5,145 bases of DNA from Chloroflexota bacterium (GTDB lineage Bacteria > Chloroflexota > Anaerolineae > Promineifilales > Promineifilaceae), in assembly GCA_008501785.1 (NCBI GenBank), contig QQUD01001049.1, positions 1-5,145 of the forward strand, in the 5' to 3' direction. Every line of letters starts with the position of its first letter. Within the stretch, counting starts at the first letter, position 1. The notes under the pieces are model-generated. The model made no database searches. It was not told where the DNA came from and saw only the letters and a program-made list of their open reading frames with translations. Shown here piece after piece: positions 1 to 4,471 of this stretch. The position numbers and the translations under genes were made by a program.

Positions 1-165
1 ACAACAGGATCTTCCCATGTCGCTGAAATGGATGAATACAGTGATAAAACTAAACATGAAAAGGCGCAAAAACAGAATATTATGCTTGCAAAAGAAATAT
101 TACTAAATCAAACTGAATATGTTACGGGTTTGGATTATAAAGCATTAATTGAGAAAGTTTTGTAA
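1..165 (+). CDS. C-terminal fragment of an unrecognised protein (5' end outside window)
   Basis: Frame 1 is open from the first base to a TAA at 163-165 and gives 54 residues. I do not recognise the family. The fragment is hydrophilic and lysine- and glutamate-rich. It has a charged segment (EMDEYSDKTKHEKAQKQN), then a likely amphipathic helix (IMLAKEILLNQTEYV), and ends in GLDYKALIEKVL. No membrane segment or catalytic motif is visible. The base composition is AT-rich, like the 1628-4149 genes and unlike dnaG. A weak hairpin with a T-run follows at 209-228, consistent with this being the last gene of its transcript. The neighbour downstream is convergent (minus strand). That this is a real gene end rests on the uninterrupted frame and the position of the terminator-like structure; its function is unknown. 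Confidence 0.6.
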   Translation, partial: TTGSSHVAEMDEYSDKTKHEKAQKQNIMLAKEILLNQTEYVTGLDYKALIEKVL

Positions 166-208
166 AGCGTTGATTGTAGAGATACTCGTCTGGTGGACTT
201 TTATATTG

Positions 209-228
209 CCCCGCTTCCGCCGGGTTTT
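209..228 (+). terminator. Weak intrinsic terminator candidate
   Basis: CCCCGC (209-214) and GCCGGG (219-224) form a GC-rich stem with one C-C mismatch around the loop TTCC, followed by TTTT (225-228). It lies 43 bases after the stop codon of the upstream fragment. The stem is short and the T-run is only four bases, so it would be weak. On the opposite strand no T-run follows, so it is unlikely to serve the minus-strand gene. Confidence 0.35.
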
Positions 229-252
229 CTGACCGTGCCAAATTACATCTAT

Positions 253-318
253 TTAATCAGAGATAGTGAAGGTTTGGGGAAAACGGCCGTTTACCCCATC
301 CACCACCGCCTCACCCAT
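253..318 (-). repeat. Dispersed ACGGCCGT repeat, copy A (tail of the 96-aa gene)
   Basis: The core 275-298 is an imperfect palindrome around ACGGCCGT: GGGGAAAACGG against CCGTTTACCCC, with one mismatch. The flanks match copy D (about 4193-4255) over roughly 60 bases, about 70% by eye. Shared blocks include ATCAG, GAAGGTTT, GGAAAA, GGCCGTTT and CTCACC. In this copy the element is translated on the minus strand as VNGRFPQTFTISD and supplies the stop codon of the 96-aa gene. Confidence 0.65.
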
Positions 319-543
319 CGCCCAAAAGCCTTGTGTTGATTTGAGGTCTGTTCCTCGCCAATACCACTGCCAGCAATCATTGTCATCCAACCAAATCACC
401 AGCCCTTGAGCAGATAGTTCATCCAGAACATAGCCCGTGTGCCGGAGAAAGGCGTAAGCAATTCCCTCAGCACTTGGTGTAGAGATTGGCTCAGTGTAAT
501 AATTCTTGCTTGGTTTGAAATTTGATACAATTGATTCACTCAT
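253..543 (-). CDS. Hypothetical protein, 96 aa, tryptophan-rich
   Basis: This is a 96-residue frame on the minus strand, starting at the ATG at 543-541. GGAA (554-551 on that strand) lies 7 bases upstream as a plausible ribosome binding site, which supports this start. I do not recognise the family. The protein is soluble, with no signal peptide or membrane segment. The centre is aromatic and acidic (WLDDNDCWQWYWRGTDLKS), followed by GFWAMGEAVVDGV. This resembles the W-x-W ... F-x-x-x-x-E-A-x-x-D layout of many short bacterial hypothetical proteins, a pattern likeness only. The last residues (VNGRFPQTFTISD) are encoded by a dispersed palindromic repeat present elsewhere in the window, so the native C-terminus may have been replaced or extended by repeat insertion. 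It is transcribed divergently from the Xre regulator. Confidence 0.6.
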   Translation of the reverse strand: MSESIVSNFKPSKNYYTEPISTPSAEGIAYAFLRHTGYVLDELSAQGLVIWLDDNDCWQWYWRGTDLKSTQGFWAMGEAVVDGVNGRFPQTFTISD

Positions 544-683
544 GACACTATTCCAACGCTTGATGTTGGTGGTGGATTAGTTTGTTTTGTAAACGCGACT
601 TTATCTGCTCCGAAAAAATGTTGATAAGTTGAGTTCTTAGGGGATGATAGTTAACTTGTTTTGTATCTTTGTTAATAATAAGA
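544..683. promoter_or_regulatory. Divergent intergenic region, weak promoter candidates
   Basis: This gap separates the minus-strand 96-aa gene from the Xre gene and must hold promoters for both. For the plus strand the best pair I see is TTGTTT (656-661) with TAAGAT (679-684) at 17-bp spacing, matching 3/6 and 4/6 of the sigma-70 consensus. It would place transcription start on the inverted repeat at 684-705. TTGATA (621-626) is a good -35 but has no clear -10. For the minus strand, TTTACA (593-588) is a -35-like box without a matching -10. AGTTAACT (649-656) is an 8-bp palindrome of unknown meaning. Confidence 0.25.
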
Positions 684-705
684 TTGGAGAGTGATAACTC
701 TCCAA
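684..705. promoter_or_regulatory. Perfect 9+9 inverted repeat, candidate operator of the Xre regulator
   Basis: TTGGAGAGT (684-692), spacer GATA (693-696) and ACTCTCCAA (697-705) form a perfect inverted repeat. It ends 43 bases before the preferred Xre start codon and would overlap the transcription start of the weak promoter at 656-684. Xre-type dimers commonly bind such sites and repress their own gene. Binding is inferred from position and symmetry only. No T-run follows, so it is not a typical terminator. Confidence 0.5.
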
Positions 706-748
706 AATAATAGCATAATGTTTGATGAATGTCAAACTAAAGGCAACT

Positions 749-961
749 ATGAAACGATTTGGGGAAAAGCTGCACATGCTACGTCAAAGCCGAGGATTAA
801 CGCTAAGAGTGCTTGGCGACAAGCTTGAAGTCCATCACACATATGTTTCTCAGCTAGAAAAAGGAAAATCCATCCCAAACGCAATCATGATCCTCAAAAT
901 TGCTCGCTATTTTGATGTCTCTATCGACCTTCTCATGAAAGATGAACTCGATCTGGCGTGA
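749..961 (+). CDS. Xre/Cro-type helix-turn-helix transcriptional regulator, 70 aa
   Basis: This is a small DNA-binding protein consisting of one HTH domain (about residues 5-61 of 70). LTLRVLGDKLE (17-27) fits the first HTH helix and HHTYVSQLEKG (29-39) the recognition helix. GKSIPNAIMILKIARYFDVSIDLLMKDELDL then follows the usual family order (E-x-G-K-x-x-P ... F-x-V-S-x-D-x-L). The start at 749 is preferred because AAGG (740-743) sits 5 bases upstream and because family members typically begin near M-K-x-F-G-E-K-L. A TTG at 722 and an ATG at 725 are in frame but lack a ribosome binding site. The predicted protein is a cytoplasmic repressor-like regulator. The perfect inverted repeat at 684-705 is a plausible self-operator. 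No toxin partner follows: downstream lie a MITE-like element and a gene remnant, so its target genes are unknown. Confidence 0.85.
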   Translation: MKRFGEKLHMLRQSRGLTLRVLGDKLEVHHTYVSQLEKGKSIPNAIMILKIARYFDVSIDLLMKDELDLA

Positions 962-980
962 AACAGGTTTGACAATGATC

Positions 981-1075
981 TAGGGGTCCGTTCGTTTTTA
1001 ACCTGGTAAGATTGGTCCAATCTCTGAGATTGGACCAATCTGCAAAGTCCAAAGTTATTTGCGAACGGACCCTAG
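981..1075. mobile_element. MITE-like element, 89 bp, with 11-bp terminal inverted repeats and TAG duplication
   Basis: The element (984-1072) begins GGGTCCGTTCG (984-994) and ends CGAACGGACCC (1062-1072), which are perfect inverted copies. Similarity continues inward (TAAC shared at 999-1002 and in the complement of the right end). TAG flanks both sides (981-983 and 1073-1075) as an apparent 3-bp target duplication. The inside holds a perfect 15-bp hairpin (1009-1041). It encodes nothing, so movement would need a transposase elsewhere with matching ends. A 3-bp TNA duplication is known from some IS5-family groups, but assigning this element to that family is a guess. It lies between the Xre gene and the glycosidase remnant. 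Confidence 0.75.
1009..1041. repeat. Perfect 15-bp inverted repeat inside the MITE
   Basis: AGATTGGTCCAATCT (1009-1023), spacer CTG (1024-1026) and AGATTGGACCAATCT (1027-1041) are exact reverse complements. Each arm is itself a palindrome except for its central base, so the arms are also direct repeats differing at one position. As DNA or RNA it would fold into a 15-bp hairpin with a 3-base loop. No T-run follows, so it is not a standard intrinsic terminator. Confidence 0.9.
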
Positions 1076-1092
1076 GAATTATCCATTGTGTT

Positions 1093-1257
1093 ATGGATGA
1101 AGAAAGTTGGGAAAACGGCCGTTTTCCCAACAACCACCGCATCGAATACCTCAAATACTACTTGGCCGAACTCGAAAAAGCGATCAACGCTGGCTCCGAC
1201 ATGCGTGCTTACTTTGTGTATTCCACTACCAATTTGATTGAATCGCTTGTTCTGTGA
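1093..1257 (+). pseudogene. Decayed C-terminal fragment of a family 1 glycoside hydrolase (beta-glucosidase-like)
   Basis: This 54-codon frame starts at ATG 1093 with no ribosome binding site. Residues 15-44 (HRIEYLKYYLAELEKAI, then NAGSDMRAYFVYS) follow the conserved C-terminal pattern of family 1 glycosidases, R-I-x-Y-L-x-x-x-L ... A-I-x-x-G-x-D-V-R-G-Y-F-V-W-S. The family then has LLDNFEW; here TTNLIES fits it only after decay, and a stop follows. A whole enzyme is about 450 residues with two catalytic glutamates in a barrel, none of which is here, so this is a remnant and not an active enzyme. The first residues (SWENGRFPNN) come from the palindromic repeat at 1106-1131; the ENG there may only by chance resemble the TENG nucleophile motif. 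Family identity is from memory of the pattern, without a search. Confidence 0.6.
1106..1131. repeat. Dispersed ACGGCCGT repeat, copy B: 26-bp perfect palindrome
   Basis: The half-site GTTGGGAAAACGG (1106-1118) is followed without a spacer by its exact reverse complement (1119-1131). The right flank (ACAACCACCGC, 1130-1140) resembles the flank of copies A and D (CACCACCGC, ACAACCATCCC), so this is the same element in the same orientation. It is the most symmetrical copy in the window. In the plus frame it encodes ENGRFPN. Confidence 0.8.
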
Positions 1258-1627
1258 GGTACGCTTGCTTGGTTTTGCTTGTTAGCCATTTTGACACCAC
1301 CAACTGACAGTAATGTGAGTAACCTCTTCTCTTTAAACATGTTAAAATCGTAGCGAATTCGTGGCTGGTGGCGATTTTGCAAACCAATTCTTACGGCTTA
1401 GATTCCAAAAATAAAGGTAAGGGTTTTGCTCCGGTCCGGTTTAGTCCAACCAAGGCATTTGCAAAATGCCATTATGCGGCGGCTTACGCTCAATTTTTTA
1501 CAGATTCCTTTTGTCCGCGCCGCATGAATCCTAAATCGTTAGACGGCATCTATAATTAGAATAAGTAACGTCTCAGGATTTAAGATGTTCACTGTAATAT
1601 GCAGTTTAGTTTTTCAGGAAGTTTTTT
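1258..1627. other. 370-bp stretch with no convincing gene
   Basis: No supported gene is seen here. A 63-codon GTG-started frame (1368-1559) has no ribosome binding site or recognisable motif. Visible items are: a perfect TTGACA (1291-1296) without a -10 at proper spacing; a 7-bp hairpin GGCATTT/AAATGCC (1454-1470, loop GCA) without a T-run; and the ribosome binding site of the next gene (AGGAAG, 1616-1621). The promoter of the 190-aa gene should lie here, but I cannot place it with confidence. Confidence 0.5.
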
Positions 1628-2200
1628 ATGCCTCATCATCAAGATGATTGTAGGAAGTTAATCAAAAATTACCGTCGCCGTCTACAAATTCTCAAAGAAA
1701 ATAAGGCTCTGCAGGGAATAAGCACTCCACCAGAGATTTTATTGGAAATTGAGGATATAGAGTCTGAGATTGAGAAGCTAAAAGAAGAGCTAAACAAAAT
1801 TAACTTAGATAATGAAGATAGCATTACAATAACCATAGATAATCAACAAATCATAATATATGCAGAGGGTGTCCAAGAACAAATAACTAGATTTCTCAGT
1901 GGGTCAGTAAAAAATGACATGCTTAGCAGAAAACAGGTTAAGCAATTGACGCAAGAGTTCGGATTATTGAAAGCTACTAATACAAATCCTCACCTCAGAT
2001 ATGTTGAAGGAGATATATCATATTGGCATGAACAAAGATTAGGCATAGATGAATTGAAACTTCAATTTATCGCCAGAAAAATTGTGCTAGATGTATGTGA
2101 AAGACAGAGTGTCATTATTTCTGATCATGGTAAATTATCATGGTCAGCACAACAGATAATGGCTATGGTGTTAAGAATTAAAAAAAACAGAATTATCTAA
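1628..2200 (+). CDS. Coiled-coil (TPPxI-EIEDIE module) protein, 190 aa, unknown C-terminal domain
   Basis: The start ATG 1628 is preceded by AGGAAG (1616-1621) at good spacing. Residues 5-57 are a helical coiled-coil module: DDxxxLIxxYRRRLQxLKExxAxxGIxTPPEILLEIEDIExEIxKLxxEL. This module recurs at the N-terminus of many Chloroflexota and cyanobacterial signalling or conflict proteins and probably mediates protein-protein contact. A short strand-rich stretch follows (ITITIDNQQIIIYAEG, 66-81), then a mainly helical region (82-190) with HLRYVEGDISYWHEQR (122-137) and a basic tail (RIKKNRII). I recognise no catalytic motif in residues 60-190 and no membrane segment. The N-terminus is about 55% identical by eye to that of the 282-aa protein at 3301, and the two share the TTCAGGAA leader, so they are probably duplicates at that end. 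The likely role is a cytoplasmic adaptor or regulator; function is not established. Confidence 0.8.
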   Translation: MPHHQDDCRKLIKNYRRRLQILKENKALQGISTPPEILLEIEDIESEIEKLKEELNKINLDNEDSITITIDNQQIIIYAEGVQEQITRFLSGSVKNDMLSRKQVKQLTQEFGLLKATNTNPHLRYVEGDISYWHEQRLGIDELKLQFIARKIVLDVCERQSVIISDHGKLSWSAQQIMAMVLRIKKNRII

Positions 2201-2328
2201 CACTTCCTGACTGCACTCTGGAGATTTTTGAGTTACGAGGTTAGAATAATTGTATATGCTCAAATTGCACATATTTACTCAGAATCGCACTCTCAACACC
2301 AGCGGAATACTCGTTCCGGATTATTACT

Positions 2329-3135
2329 ATGGTTGAGGAAAGAGAAAAATGGCATCAAGTTATCTTGGAACAATACTTACCTTGCTTTGGAATTAGCTTT
2401 CTGATTTGGCTGCCTTTTTTGATCGTAGCGCTATCATTTCTGTTAAACCGAATGCCTCCCTGGGATGAACTCCGTTCAGTGCTACCGCCTGAATTTGAAC
2501 AGGTTGCACCGATTGTCATACTCGCAAAAATTCCGTTAAATCAATTAATTTGGGATATCTTTCCATGGTTGTATCTTATAGTTGTTTTTAGTGGATGCCT
2601 TTTTACATTTATAATAATGATTCACAACCCTTCAGACTCACCCAATTACAACCCTGATCAAAATCTACAGCTTCGAGATATTCCTTTTCTCTTATTTGCA
2701 CTCACGCTTGGTTTGGCATCTTGGATATTGCCACCCTTGACGCTTATGTTTATTCAAATCAATCCTTTTGTAGTGTTAACCATATCTGTTTTTCACTTCA
2801 TAGCCCTTGGAATAAGCTGGGAATTTGCTTATCTGTCACCCACTGGTATGGACGGAGCCTTAATCAGCATCGGCATTATTGGAATAGGAATGGGGATCTA
2901 TTTGTGGATTTATTCATCTGTAGTAGCCGCAATAACTGCTCAGGGCTGCATATTATTCGTGTTTGGTATGCCCTTTCTGTATATAATATTTGCCTTTTTT
3001 GGTAGATCGTTTGCAGAAGGAATAACCGATGAACAACAAAACATATCCAACATTGCGGGATCCCTTATATTTTCGATATTAATTTACGGAGTGCTTTTCT
3101 GGTTATATATGGGAGGATGGAGGTCACTTGCTTGA
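2329..3135 (+). CDS. Multi-pass membrane protein of unknown family, 268 aa
   Basis: This integral membrane protein has about seven hydrophobic segments, at residues 20-40, 78-98, 117-141, 146-168, 176-199, 204-226 and 241-262. The N-terminus is short and charged (MVEEREKWHQ). A 37-residue loop (41-77) contains PPWDELRSVLPPEFEQVAP, and a polar loop (99-116) contains NPSDSPNYNPDQN. A short GRSFAEGITDEQQN loop lies before the last segment. No transporter, protease or pore signature is recognised and no cleavable signal peptide is seen. The start at 2329 is the only usual start codon after an in-frame stop at 2242. GGA (2318-2320) lies 8 bases before it, a weak ribosome binding site. It sits 128 bp after the 190-aa gene and 165 bp before the 282-aa gene, same strand, with similar AT-rich composition. 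Its placement between two coiled-coil proteins suggests, but does not prove, a joint membrane-associated function. Confidence 0.8.
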   Translation: MVEEREKWHQVILEQYLPCFGISFLIWLPFLIVALSFLLNRMPPWDELRSVLPPEFEQVAPIVILAKIPLNQLIWDIFPWLYLIVVFSGCLFTFIIMIHNPSDSPNYNPDQNLQLRDIPFLLFALTLGLASWILPPLTLMFIQINPFVVLTISVFHFIALGISWEFAYLSPTGMDGALISIGIIGIGMGIYLWIYSSVVAAITAQGCILFVFGMPFLYIIFAFFGRSFAEGITDEQQNISNIAGSLIFSILIYGVLFWLYMGGWRSLA

Positions 3136-3289
3136 GTTTGCCCCTCCCCGAAAAGCAGAAAGAAAATATATAATGTAATTTAGGGTAACTACAAGACTAT
3201 ATATAAATTTGTATTGAGATGAATATCGAAAGTAGATCAATCTTAAAGATGTGAGTTTTAATATGAGCAAAGCCCTCTCCATAAACTTC
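3136..3289. promoter_or_regulatory. AT-rich leader upstream of the 282-aa gene
   Basis: TATAAT (3169-3174) is a perfect -10 hexamer but has only C-rich sequence at the -35 position. A second -10-like box, TATAAA (3202-3207), has TTTAGG (3179-3184) 17 bp upstream. Either could start a transcript for the gene at 3301, giving a leader of about 90-120 bases. No terminator is seen after the membrane protein gene, so read-through is also possible. Confidence 0.3.
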
Positions 3290-3300
3290 AGGAAATTACC

Positions 3301-4149
3301 ATGTCACGTCAAGATGATATAAAACAATTGGTAACTCAATATCAGCGCCGTTTACAAAAGCTTAGAGAACAACGAGCAAGCTTTGGCCTAACAACTCCTC
3401 CTCATATTTTGATGGAAATAGAAGACATAGAAGCAGAAATCGCCAAGTTGCAGGCTGAGTTAGCATTGTTAAACGAGCGAGTAGCTACTACTCGACTTAA
3501 GCTAGATGAAGATATCCGTGCTATAAATCAATCTGATACTCTCAATAAATATTCGGTTCAGAAGGAATTGGAGGGCGGTTTGTATAAATTCAACATTTTT
3601 AGGGAAGAATATCTACCTGGTTCATTGAAAGATTTCCAAGCTTTAATGCACGAGATTTACCAACTACAGCCTCAATATAGAGAGGATAGCATCTTTTTAC
3701 AAGGGGAACGTACACCTTCTGATTATCCAGAAAACATGGGTAGATGGGAAGTAACTTTAGGTGGAACACTTCACAAACGCGGCTTTATTTTAGCACGTCA
3801 ACTTCCCAATGGAACCACAAAACTACAATTTGCTAATTACAGTAAATTCGACCCCATTGGCTCACAGTTTGATATAGAATTTGTGAACCAGATACTTAAA
3901 CAGGACATCCTTCAAGTAGAAGTTACGTTAGCCAGCGAAAATCGAAGAAGATTCCATCAAAACCTTATCGATCACTTCAACACAGAAGAACTTCGGATGG
4001 TTGCTTTTGAAATGCATATTAAGCACGAAAATTTTTCAAGCAAGCTGGATTCTTTCGCAAGAGAATTGATTGAGTATTGCGAACGTCATCAACGTATCGA
4101 AGAGTTGAAAGAAATTTGTCAAGAGAATCGCCCAAGTACAGCTTGGTAA
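3301..4149 (+). CDS. Coiled-coil protein with C-terminal effector-associated domain (EAD7-like), 282 aa
   Basis: ATG 3301 follows AGGA (3290-3293) at 7-base spacing. Residues 4-58 repeat the coiled-coil module of the 190-aa protein (DDxxxLVxxYxRRLQxLxE ... TPPHILMEIEDIEAEIAKLQAEL). Residues 95-208 form a mixed alpha/beta region I do not recognise, with REEYLPGSLKDFQALMHEIY, GRWEVTLGGTLHKRGFILAR and LPNGTTKLQFANYSKFDPIG. Residues 214-278 (RRRFHQNLIDHFNTEELRMV, then FEMHIKHENF ... ARELIEYCERHQRIEELKEI) match the short helical death-like fold of effector-associated domains, closest to EAD7 as I remember it. In conflict systems such domains link effectors to NTPase or sensor proteins by like-with-like binding. 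No TIR, caspase, CHAT or ATPase motif is present, so this looks like an adaptor whose partner is elsewhere. The protein is probably cytoplasmic. Confidence 0.85.
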   Translation: MSRQDDIKQLVTQYQRRLQKLREQRASFGLTTPPHILMEIEDIEAEIAKLQAELALLNERVATTRLKLDEDIRAINQSDTLNKYSVQKELEGGLYKFNIFREEYLPGSLKDFQALMHEIYQLQPQYREDSIFLQGERTPSDYPENMGRWEVTLGGTLHKRGFILARQLPNGTTKLQFANYSKFDPIGSQFDIEFVNQILKQDILQVEVTLASENRRRFHQNLIDHFNTEELRMVAFEMHIKHENFSSKLDSFARELIEYCERHQRIEELKEICQENRPSTAW

Positions 4150-4164
4150 AATAATATCCAACAG

Positions 4165-4260
4165 ACATTAGACGGCCGTTTTCCACTTAGGCTCATCAGG
4201 AATGGAGAAGGTTTCTGGAAAATGGCCGTTTCCCCCACAACCATCCCCTCACCACAAAAT
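4165..4260 (-). repeat. Dispersed ACGGCCGT repeat, copies C and D (about 95 bp, two cores)
   Basis: Two cores lie about 50 bases apart: ACGGCCGT at 4172-4179 (followed by TTTCC) and the diverged ATGGCCGT at 4223-4230 within an imperfect palindrome (about 4217-4234). On the minus strand it reads NGHFPETFSIPDEPKWKTAV and then TAA (stop at 4170-4168), closely parallel to the tail NGRFPQTFTISD of the 96-aa gene. Upstream in that frame there is a stop (TGA), so there is no intact gene here. It appears to be a longer, non-coding copy of the element seen as copy A, in the same orientation. Confidence 0.65.
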
Positions 4261-4287
4261 GCTGATAGCTGACTGCTGATAGCTGAC
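4261..4287. repeat. Tandem 13-bp repeat, two units
   Basis: GCTGATAGCTGAC occurs at 4261-4273 and again, identically, at 4275-4287, separated by one T. Each unit itself contains an AGCTGA/GCTGAT sub-repeat. It lies between the dispersed repeat and the dnaG promoter. Function is unknown; short tandem units like this are common in intergenic DNA. Confidence 0.85.
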
Positions 4288-4379
4288 CACTAAAAGCTCC
4301 CACATTCAAACAACATAAACTGTTCGTGAATACTCCCAATTTGCCACCCCAATATTTAGAACATTTGTAAGGTGTAGGG

Positions 4380-4385
4380 TATAAT
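4380..4385 (+). promoter_or_regulatory. dnaG promoter, -10 element
   Basis: TATAAT (4380-4385) is a perfect sigma-70 -10 hexamer, and transcription would start near 4391-4393. The -35 region is poor: TAGAAC (4357-4362) at 17-bp spacing or TTAGAA (4356-4361) at 18 bp, each about 3/6. The resulting leader to the dnaG start would be about 80 bases, and it is strongly structured. Confidence 0.5.
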
Positions 4386-4387
4386 CT

Positions 4388-4462
4388 GGCTTGCGCTCCT
4401 ACGCTGAGGAGTTTCCAGAATTGTTGTGTAGGAAAGTCTCCTTTTTTTGCAAGAGCGAAGCC
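4388..4462 (+). promoter_or_regulatory. Structured dnaG leader with terminator-like hairpin and alternative pairing
   Basis: AGGAGTTTCC (4407-4416) pairs with GGAAAGTCTCCT (4431-4442) in ten base pairs with a GT bulge, followed directly by six Ts (4443-4448): a terminator-like hairpin. The same AGGAG (4407-4411) can instead pair with CTCCT at 4396-4400 across a 6-base loop, which would break the terminator. In addition GGCTTGCGCTC (4388-4398) can pair with GAGCGAAGCC (4453-4462) with one bulged base, closing the whole leader. The competing pairings suggest attenuation of dnaG transcription. This rests on base pairing by eye alone. Confidence 0.4.
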
Positions 4463-4471
4463 TAATAACTG

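Noticed and set aside
553..569. CCAAC/GTTGG hairpin near the ribosome binding site of the 96-aa gene
   Set aside because: A 5-bp stem with a 7-base loop is too weak to claim translational control.
1012..1092. Upstream extension of the glycosidase-like frame into the MITE
   Set aside because: The start codon at 1012 lies inside the MITE hairpin and the 27 extra residues have no family similarity; the extension is a by-product of the insertion.
933..1154. Minus-strand 73-codon frame
   Set aside because: It runs antisense through the MITE and the glycosidase remnant, has no ribosome binding site and shows no protein-like pattern.
1291..1296. Perfect TTGACA as a -35 box
   Set aside because: No -10-like hexamer lies at 15-19 bp downstream.
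1368..1559. GTG-started 63-codon frame
   Set aside because: There is no ribosome binding site, an odd composition and no recognised motif; it is probably chance.
2721..3005. 94-codon frame overlapping the membrane protein
   Set aside because: It lies wholly within the better-supported 2329-3135 gene in another frame, with a cysteine- and histidine-rich composition typical of a shadow frame.
4261..4287. CRISPR-like repeat
   Set aside because: There are only two 13-bp units with a 1-base gap, no spacers and no cas genes.
4358..4371. AGAACATTTGTAAG near the dnaG -35 as a LexA (SOS) box
   Set aside because: Only one half (GAAC) fits GAAC-N4-GTTC; the other half is GTAA.
4430..4448. AGGAAAGTC resembling the start of RNase P RNA (GAGGAAAGTCC)
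   Set aside because: The likeness is only a few bases, and the rest of the RNase P structure is absent because dnaG starts 24 bases later.
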